Below the pieces are notes generated by a model. The model made no database searches, was not told the origin of the DNA, and saw only the letters and a list, made by a program, of their open reading frames with translations. Source: Cocleimonas sp. (GTDB taxonomy: Bacteria; Pseudomonadota; Gammaproteobacteria; Thiotrichales; Thiotrichaceae). Taken from it: 64,000 nt of DNA. The stretch lies in the NCBI GenBank assembly GCA_021647365.1, contig JAKIUW010000017.1:1-64000 (forward strand), given 5' to 3'. A program made the translations under genes and the position numbers. Each line of letters opens with the position of its first letter. Position 1 is the stretch's first letter. Shown here in pieces: positions 58,293 through 64,000 of the stretch.

Positions 58293-60791
58293 CTATTCAT
58301 TCTTTCTTAATACTCTAGCTGCTGTTATCACGGCCTGTCCTAATGCGATCCCGCCATCATTTGCTGGCACATTGCGATGAGTTAAAACGCTAAAGCTTTG
58401 CTGTTCTAATCCTTGTTTAACATCTTCAAATAAGGTTTTATTTTGAAAAACACCACCTGATAAAGCGATGGTTTTTATGTTGTTTTCATTGGCTAATGTG
58501 ACTGCAATTTTCTGTATAGCATTAGATAAACCTTTATGGAATCGAGCAGAGATTACTGAGGTTGATACTTCTAATGATAAATCATTCAACAAGGATTTCC
58601 ACATCGAAGTTGGGTTTAACTGGTTTTCGTCATTACTGTCAGCAGCACTATCATTAGTATTAAAAGGATAAGCAGACGTTTCAGCTTCTAACCAAGCTTG
58701 TTGATCAATACAGTTTTCCAATTCAATAGCGGCTTGCCCTTCGTATTGTATTTCATCCTGACAGAGTCCAACTGCACCTGCAACAGCATCAAATAATCGA
58801 CCCGCCGATGAAGCTTGCGGACAGTTCATGCCCTTAACCATCATCGCATCAAAAGTGGTGAGTGGCTTTTGAGATAAGTTTTTAACCAGTGTTAAATCAG
58901 GATAAGTTTTAGCTACCCACTCCCAGCCATTTCCATGATTTTTAGCAGTACTTAGACAGGTCTGCAAATGTGCATAGGTATTACGCCAAGGTTGTTTCAT
59001 CGCAACGGAACCACCTAATAGGGCGATAGGTTTAAAGTGTGCTAATCGTTTGCTTTGCAGATAATCAGCTAATAAAAACTCGCCACCCCATAAAGAGCCA
59101 TCAGCAGATGAAGAACCATCAGCACCGTAGCCAAGGCCATCCAGCGCAATACCTAAGACAGCCTTACCCTCTAATGGATAATGATTGTCCGCAAGACATG
59201 AGGCGATATGTGCATGGTGATGTTGAATACTGTGAAGTGTAATACTTCTTTCTTTTACAATTTCATGCCCCGCCTTGTTAGAGATATATTCAGGGTGTGC
59301 ATCAATCGCAATGTGTTCAGCTTGATGCTGAAACAGTTTTTCATACAAAGACAAATTGTGGCGATAGTCCTCATAGGTTTTGTAATTTTCTAAGTCTCCC
59401 ATGTGCTGGGATAATATCGCCTGCCCATTTTTAATCAGGCAAAAGGTATTTTTAAGCTCACCACCCATTGCGGTAATGCTTGTCGCATTTTCAAAACCTG
59501 CGGGCAAAGGAAGAGATTCAGGCGCATAGCCGCGCGCGCGTCGATAAAACTGAGGTTTGCCTGCCATCATACGAACTACCGAATCATCTACACGGTTTTC
59601 AATACGGCGGTTATGCAATAAAAAGTAATTAGCAATCTCGCTTAGCGTGTTTCGTGCATGGTCATTATCGATACACTGTGGCTCATTACTAGCATTGGCA
59701 GACGTTAGCACAATTGGCTTGTTTAAAATTTTGAGCAATAAATGATGAAGTGGACTGTAAGGTAACATAATGCCCAGTGTTTTTTGCCCAGGTGCAATAT
59801 CAGCAGAAAGCTTAGAGGCATTGCTAGATATACGCTCACGCTTATCTAAAAGCACAATTGGGGCAGAAGAACATGTCAACAAAGCACGTTCTTCGTCATT
59901 GATATAACAGTAGCGTTCAGCCATTGCTATGTCTCTTACCATGATGGCAAAGGGTTTATGCGGACGTTGTTTCTTGTTGCGAAGCTTCTGAACCGCGCTT
60001 TCATTAGAATTAGTGCCAGTATTATTATCACAGGCACAAACGGCTAAATGAATACCCCCAATGCCTTTTATAGCAACAATGGCTTTATCACGAATACATA
60101 AAGCCGCCTTGATAATCGGCATATCATTAATTGGATTTTTGTAACGCTGGTTTTTATTCACACTGGAAACTAACTTTCCAGTGTTGTCTTCTAGCCAAAC
60201 TTCTGGGCCACAGTTAGGACAAGCATTCGGTTGTGCATGAAAACGTCTATCATCAGGTGAATTGTATTCATGTAAACAGGCAGGACACATCTCAAACTCA
60301 TCCATGCTAGTTTGAGCACGATCATAGGGAATTCCACGGATAATACTCAGCCGAGGCCCACAGTGGGTACAGTTAGTAAAAGGGTAGCAATGGCGGTGGT
60401 TTTCATCATCGATAATATCAGCCAAACAATCATCACAAGTCGCAGCATCAGCGGTAATACCCGTATTCGCATTAGAATGGCTAGACCCAATAATCTCAAA
60501 GCTCACAGCGGGCTTAGCAGAATACTCAGCGCGCGTGCGCTCTATGCTATCAATACGAGCCAATGCAGGTATGTCATCATTTAGCACTTCAATAAATGCA
60601 TTGATTGCAAATGATTTACCTTCCACTTCAATCAATACACCATCGCCATCATTACTGACTGATCCGACAAGTTGAAATTGATTAGCAATTTTCCACACTG
60701 TTGGGCGAAATCCCACACCTTGCACAATGCCACGAATACGGATGGATTCGGCATGGTATTTGGGGGTTTTTGGCAATAGATTAGCTTTCAA
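58293..60791 (-). CDS. hypF: Carbamoyltransferase HypF
   Basis: An 832-residue enzyme that charges the HypE Cys with carbamoyl from carbamoyl phosphate. In order: acylphosphatase domain (RGIVQGVGFRPTVWKIA), two Zn-finger pairs (CDDCLADI ... CTHCGPR; CPACLHEY ... CPNCG), a YrdC-like domain (KGIGGIHLAVCACD; LTSANASNEPQC) and a Kae1-like C-terminal domain (HHHAHIASCLADN; ALSGGVFQN). The length exceeds E. coli HypF (750) through insertions. It is first in the hyp operon, divergent from ppa. Confidence 0.95.
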   Translation of the reverse strand: MKANLLPKTPKYHAESIRIRGIVQGVGFRPTVWKIANQFQLVGSVSNDGDGVLIEVEGKSFAINAFIEVLNDDIPALARIDSIERTRAEYSAKPAVSFEIIGSSHSNANTGITADAATCDDCLADIIDDENHRHCYPFTNCTHCGPRLSIIRGIPYDRAQTSMDEFEMCPACLHEYNSPDDRRFHAQPNACPNCGPEVWLEDNTGKLVSSVNKNQRYKNPINDMPIIKAALCIRDKAIVAIKGIGGIHLAVCACDNNTGTNSNESAVQKLRNKKQRPHKPFAIMVRDIAMAERYCYINDEERALLTCSSAPIVLLDKRERISSNASKLSADIAPGQKTLGIMLPYSPLHHLLLKILNKPIVLTSANASNEPQCIDNDHARNTLSEIANYFLLHNRRIENRVDDSVVRMMAGKPQFYRRARGYAPESLPLPAGFENATSITAMGGELKNTFCLIKNGQAILSQHMGDLENYKTYEDYRHNLSLYEKLFQHQAEHIAIDAHPEYISNKAGHEIVKERSITLHSIQHHHAHIASCLADNHYPLEGKAVLGIALDGLGYGADGSSSADGSLWGGEFLLADYLQSKRLAHFKPIALLGGSVAMKQPWRNTYAHLQTCLSTAKNHGNGWEWVAKTYPDLTLVKNLSQKPLTTFDAMMVKGMNCPQASSAGRLFDAVAGAVGLCQDEIQYEGQAAIELENCIDQQAWLEAETSAYPFNTNDSAADSNDENQLNPTSMWKSLLNDLSLEVSTSVISARFHKGLSNAIQKIAVTLANENNIKTIALSGGVFQNKTLFEDVKQGLEQQSFSVLTHRNVPANDGGIALGQAVITAARVLRKNE

Positions 60792-60815
60792 GATCGGCTC
60801 AGTTAAGTCAATAAT

Positions 60816-60830
60816 GTAATATGATATTAC
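60816..60830. promoter_or_regulatory. Palindrome in the hypF-ppa intergenic region
   Basis: GTAATAT and ATATTAC around a single G, 25 bases upstream of the hypF start on the minus strand. It may be an operator for either gene; no known consensus fits. Confidence 0.35.
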
Positions 60831-60920
60831 GTTTTCTAATAAAAGTGTAATAATTGTTATCGTTTTTAGGTATATTAGCTAAAACTTCATACTGATTTGT
60901 TAATTACTGAGGAATAATTT

Positions 60921-61535
60921 ATGTCTTTTCCAGATGCTTTTTACCGATGGCGACCACACCCTTGGCATGGACTTAGTGCGGGCGAAGATGCCCCAGATGT
61001 TGTAAATGCTTATATTGAAATCACACCCTATGATCCTGTGAAATATGAGACAGACAAAAAAACAGGTTACTTAATGGTAGATAGGCCTCAGCGAGCATCG
61101 TCATTACAACCTTCTCTTTACGGGTTTATTCCTCGTACTTACTGTGGCAAGCGTACAGCAAGTTTAATGGGTCAAGATGGGCTGAAAGGTGACAAGGATC
61201 CTTTAGATATTTGTGTTTTTTCAGAAAGACCCATCACGCGCGCTGATATTTTATTACACGCTAGGGTATTGGGCGGTTTGCCAATGATTGATGATGGAGA
61301 AGCAGACGATAAAATTATCGCGGTACTGGCAACGGATAATATATGGGGTGAAGCGCGTGAGCTTGATGATATACCGCATGTGTTGATTGAAAGATTAGAT
61401 CATTACTTTAATACCTATAAAATGGTACCGGGAAAAAAATGTTCTGTTGAAATAGGCGAACCCTATAATAGAGAGCACGCATTGAAAGTTGTAAAGGCTT
61501 CGATGGAAGATTATCAAGAGCGTTATGGTGAGTAG
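60921..61535 (+). CDS. ppa: Inorganic pyrophosphatase, family I
   Basis: A 204-residue cytosolic enzyme hydrolysing PPi. Metal and phosphate residues are in KYETDKKTGYLMVDR, YGFIPRTYCG and GDKDPLDICVFSERPI, with DDKIIAV following. The N-terminus has a 25-residue extension (FYRWRPHPWHGLSAGEDAP) seen in a subset of family I enzymes. GAGGAATAATTT precedes ATG 60921. Confidence 0.93.
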   Translation: MSFPDAFYRWRPHPWHGLSAGEDAPDVVNAYIEITPYDPVKYETDKKTGYLMVDRPQRASSLQPSLYGFIPRTYCGKRTASLMGQDGLKGDKDPLDICVFSERPITRADILLHARVLGGLPMIDDGEADDKIIAVLATDNIWGEARELDDIPHVLIERLDHYFNTYKMVPGKKCSVEIGEPYNREHALKVVKASMEDYQERYGE

Positions 61536-61567
61536 TTTTTGCTGAAAAGAATAATGAGTGATATGTA

Positions 61568-62005
61568 ATGATGAACAATAAAGCAGTATTTAAAGTACTT
61601 CATGCTATTGAGCAGGTAGGCTTGTTAATTATTCTGATTGCAACATTGATTGCTGTAGGTCAAGAAATTGTATTGATGTTCGAACAAGGAAAGGTTGAAC
61701 TTAAAGATTTATTACTTCTATTTATTTACCTTGAAGTCATGGCAATGATTCAGATCTATTATGAACAACACAAGTTGCCTATACGTTTTCCTATCTATAT
61801 CGCTATTGTTGCTTTAGCTCGATACATTATTCTTGATTCTAAATCTTTTGATCAATGGAGATTACTGGAAATCAGTTTGACAATTATCATTTTAACGCTG
61901 GCTGTTTTAGTGGTACGTTACGGCCACGTGAGATACTCGTACCCAGAAATTGATTGTGATGATGCTAAAAAGCAGAAACAAAAAAAGGAAACAACGAAGC
62001 CATGA
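61568..62005 (+). CDS. PsiE-family membrane protein
   Basis: A 145-residue protein with four TM segments (LLIILIATLIAVGQEIVLMF; LKDLLLLFIYLEVMAMIQIYY; IYIAIVALARYIILD; LLEISLTIIILTLAVLVV), the PsiE layout of phosphate-starvation-inducible proteins of unknown function. The cytoplasmic tail is Lys-rich. The stop overlaps a 12-codon ORF that couples to cydA, so it may be expressed with the bd oxidase. Confidence 0.88.
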   Translation: MMNNKAVFKVLHAIEQVGLLIILIATLIAVGQEIVLMFEQGKVELKDLLLLFIYLEVMAMIQIYYEQHKLPIRFPIYIAIVALARYIILDSKSFDQWRLLEISLTIIILTLAVLVVRYGHVRYSYPEIDCDDAKKQKQKKETTKP

Positions 62006-62040
62006 AAACTGATAACGGCAAGTCTAAGGTGAGCTTATGA
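62002..62040 (+). CDS. Tiny coupling ORF between psiE and cydA
   Basis: ATG overlaps the psiE stop (ATGA), and its own stop overlaps the cydA start (TTATGA). Encodes MKTDNGKSKVSL. The Shine-Dalgarno for cydA (AAGGTGAG) lies inside it. Its role is probably translational coupling rather than a product. Confidence 0.4.
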   Translation: MKTDNGKSKVSL

Positions 62041-63644
62041 TTCCTTCAGAAGAAGTTGTTGATATATCTCGACTCCAATTTGCAACGGTTGCGTTATATC
62101 ACTTTTTATTTGTTCCGCTGACTATCGGCATGACATTCTTGATTGCGATCATGGAATCGCTCTATGTAATGACAAACAAGCAAGTCTATAAAGACATGAC
62201 TAAGTTTTGGGGAAAACTCTTCCTGATAAACTTCGCCATCGGTGTTGCAACAGGCTTAACGATGGAGTTCTCCTTCGGTACTAACTGGTCTTATTACTCG
62301 CATTATGTGGGGGATATTTTCGGTGCGCCACTTGCGATTGAAGGCTTAATGGCATTTTTCTTAGAGGCTACTTTTGTGGGCATGTTTGTATTTGGTTGGG
62401 ATAGAATGTCAAAAATAGAACATTTGTCTGTAACATGGTTAATGGCAATAGGGACTAACCTGTCAGCGCTTTGGATTTTGATTGCCAACGGCTGGATGCA
62501 AAACCCCGTGGGTGCAAAATTAAATATCGAAACCATGCGTATGGAGCTAACCAGCTTCAGCGAGATTTTATTTAACCCTGTCGCGCAAGTTAAGTTCATC
62601 CATACGGTTGCTGCGGGTTATGTGGCTGGCTCTATGTTTGTACTCAGCATTAGTGCTTGGTACTTATTAAAAGGTCGTGATGTAGCCTTTGCTAAACGCT
62701 CTTTTGCCATCGCTGCCGCCTTTGGTACAGCGGGGATTTTCTCGGTTATTTTGCTGGGTGATGAAAGTGGTTATGAGGCAGGCGATGTTCAAAAATACAA
62801 ATTAGCAGCGATTGAAGCGGAATGGCATACCGAAGAAGCCCCTGCGGCATTTACCCTTTTTGCAATTCCTGATCAAGAAGCGCAAAAAAATAATTACGCA
62901 ATAAAAATCCCCTATGCATTAGGCATCATTGCAACGCGTTCTTTAACCGAAGAAGTAAAAGGCCTAAACGATATTATTGATGATAATGAAGTGCGTATAC
63001 GCAATGGAATGCTAGCTTATGCTTTGTTTGAAAAAATCAGAAAGAAAACCGCAACGGATGTTGATAAAGAAAGTTTTGATGCAATGCGAGATGATTTTGG
63101 TTATGGATTATTATTAAAACGCTACACACCAAATGTTGTCGATGCAACCGAAGAACAAATTAAGCTTGCTGCGAAGAATAGTATTCCTAGGGTTGCGCCG
63201 TTATTTTTCTCCTTCCGTATTATGGTTGCTGCTGGGGTAGCCATGTTAGGCGTCTTTGTGCTGGCATTTATCTTTACTTCAAGGCGCACGGTGTTTAAAA
63301 AGCGATGGTTCTTGTGGATTTGTTTTATTAGTTTACCCCTGCCGTGGATTGCCATCGAAGCAGGTTGGTTCGTCGCAGAATTTGGTCGCCAACCGTGGGC
63401 TGTGGGAGGTGTATTGCCAACAGCGATGGCATCCTCCAATCTCGAATATAATGATGTCTTATATAGCTTGATTGGTTTTGTTGCGCTCTATACCGTATTG
63501 CTGGTGATCGAGGTTTATTTGATGCAAAAGTTTGTTCGTTTAGGGCCCAGTTCTTTGCATACGGGTCGTTATCATTTTGAGAAAAATGATGGGCATGCTG
63601 GAAATACAAAATCATCCAGTTCATCAAATCAAGAATTGATATAG
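62037..63644 (+). CDS. cydA: Cytochrome bd ubiquinol oxidase subunit I
   Basis: A 535-residue integral membrane subunit with heme b558, b595 and d sites. Landmarks are RLQFATVALYHFLFVPLTIG (heme His), KFWGKLFLINFAIGVATGL, FLEATFVGMFVFGW, FIHTVAAGYVAGSMFVLS (heme His) and EFGRQPWAVGGVLPTAM (GRQPW). The length and short Q-loop follow the classical type. AAGGTGAG is upstream of ATG 62037. cydB follows after 11 bases. Confidence 0.95.
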   Translation: MIPSEEVVDISRLQFATVALYHFLFVPLTIGMTFLIAIMESLYVMTNKQVYKDMTKFWGKLFLINFAIGVATGLTMEFSFGTNWSYYSHYVGDIFGAPLAIEGLMAFFLEATFVGMFVFGWDRMSKIEHLSVTWLMAIGTNLSALWILIANGWMQNPVGAKLNIETMRMELTSFSEILFNPVAQVKFIHTVAAGYVAGSMFVLSISAWYLLKGRDVAFAKRSFAIAAAFGTAGIFSVILLGDESGYEAGDVQKYKLAAIEAEWHTEEAPAAFTLFAIPDQEAQKNNYAIKIPYALGIIATRSLTEEVKGLNDIIDDNEVRIRNGMLAYALFEKIRKKTATDVDKESFDAMRDDFGYGLLLKRYTPNVVDATEEQIKLAAKNSIPRVAPLFFSFRIMVAAGVAMLGVFVLAFIFTSRRTVFKKRWFLWICFISLPLPWIAIEAGWFVAEFGRQPWAVGGVLPTAMASSNLEYNDVLYSLIGFVALYTVLLVIEVYLMQKFVRLGPSSLHTGRYHFEKNDGHAGNTKSSSSSNQELI

Positions 63645-63655
63645 GAGCGCATCAA

Positions 63656-64000
63656 ATGGAATTTTTAGATTATGCATCATTAAAGTTTCTCTGGTGGGCA
63701 ATCATCGGCTTCCTGTGGATTGGTTTTGCTGTGACGGTTGGTTTTGATTTAGGTATCGCGATGATGTTGCGTTATGTGGGTCGTACCGATGAAGAACGCC
63801 GAGTAGCAATCAATGCGGTTGCACCACACTGGGATGGTAATCAGGTTTGGTTAGTATTAGCCGCAGGCGCTTTGTTTGCTGCATGGCCAAATGTTTATGC
63901 CACTGCTTTTTCTGGTATGTACTTAGCAATGATGATTTTGCTGTTTGCTTTAATTGGTCGTCCGCCAGCATTTGATTATCGCTCAAAACTAGAAGGATCA
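63656..64000 (+). CDS. cydB: Cytochrome bd ubiquinol oxidase subunit II, 5' part
   Basis: 115 codons are visible to the window edge. The N-terminus LWWAIIGFLWIGFAVTVGFD is the first TM segment of CydB; RRVAINAVAPHWDGNQVWLV is the conserved quinol-oxidase region. AGGAGCGCATCAA precedes ATG 63656. It pairs with cydA to form the bd oxidase. Confidence 0.93.
   Translation, partial: MEFLDYASLKFLWWAIIGFLWIGFAVTVGFDLGIAMMLRYVGRTDEERRVAINAVAPHWDGNQVWLVLAAGALFAAWPNVYATAFSGMYLAMMILLFALIGRPPAFDYRSKLEGS

Overview
The window is a moderately AT-rich chromosomal segment of a gammaproteobacterium. Several gene orders fit this class: a LysM lipoprotein gene divergent from def-fmt-rsmB-trkA as in pseudomonads, cytochrome c4, coq7, and a small structured RNA next to engB. 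I cannot name the genus. No rRNA, intact tRNA, insertion sequence or CRISPR array is visible. The edges cut the LysM gene (left) and cydB (right).

Layout. 1-12.5 kb holds housekeeping genes: LysM lipoprotein, def, fmt, rsmB, a MarR regulator, DUF4390-ntrY-ntrX, trkA, trkH and a methyltransferase. 12.6-16.6 kb carries a fructosamine-kinase family gene, a FimT/GspH pseudopilin, ispH and purD. 16.8-19.7 kb is a bufferin-type RiPP cluster: three Cys-rich precursor genes, a DUF692 (MNIO) modifying enzyme and a DUF2063 partner. 19.8-28.3 kb has yicC, a DUF423 gene, a CbpA-like DnaJ, a DegQ-like protease, a candidate sRNA, engB, two diheme cytochromes, a DsbA-like lipoprotein, coq7 and uppP.

28.4-50.3 kb is a large copper-handling region. 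The first module has a Cys/Met-rich secreted peptide, cytochrome c, CusB, CusA and two TolC-type proteins. A porin and a lipoprotein follow. The second module has a paralogous peptide, a paralogous cytochrome c, a CopA-type multicopper oxidase, CopB, a CueO-like oxidase, a lipoprotein cytochrome and a CopRS-like two-component system. A small secreted protein and a CopA-type P-ATPase close the region. Three promoters share an 11-bp-period direct repeat at the -35 position, the expected layout for an OmpR-family regulator, so the porin, the second module and the small secreted protein plausibly form one regulon.

50.4-54.7 kb has an acyltransferase, a structured leader or sRNA with a terminator, rtcB and three unrecognised genes. 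The 3' half of a tRNA-Arg(CCU) follows, which looks like an integration scar. 54.9-60.8 kb is a minus-strand hydrogenase maturation operon (hypF-hypC-SIS-hypD-hypE) without hypA, hypB or structural genes. 60.9-64 kb has ppa, psiE and cydAB.

The most striking unexplained feature is a family of about 27-bp intergenic repeats (core CACCCCCCCACTTTTACAT). I count 20 units at 14 loci, as singles or inverted pairs in both topologies. At some loci the repeat supplies a stop or start codon to the neighbouring gene.
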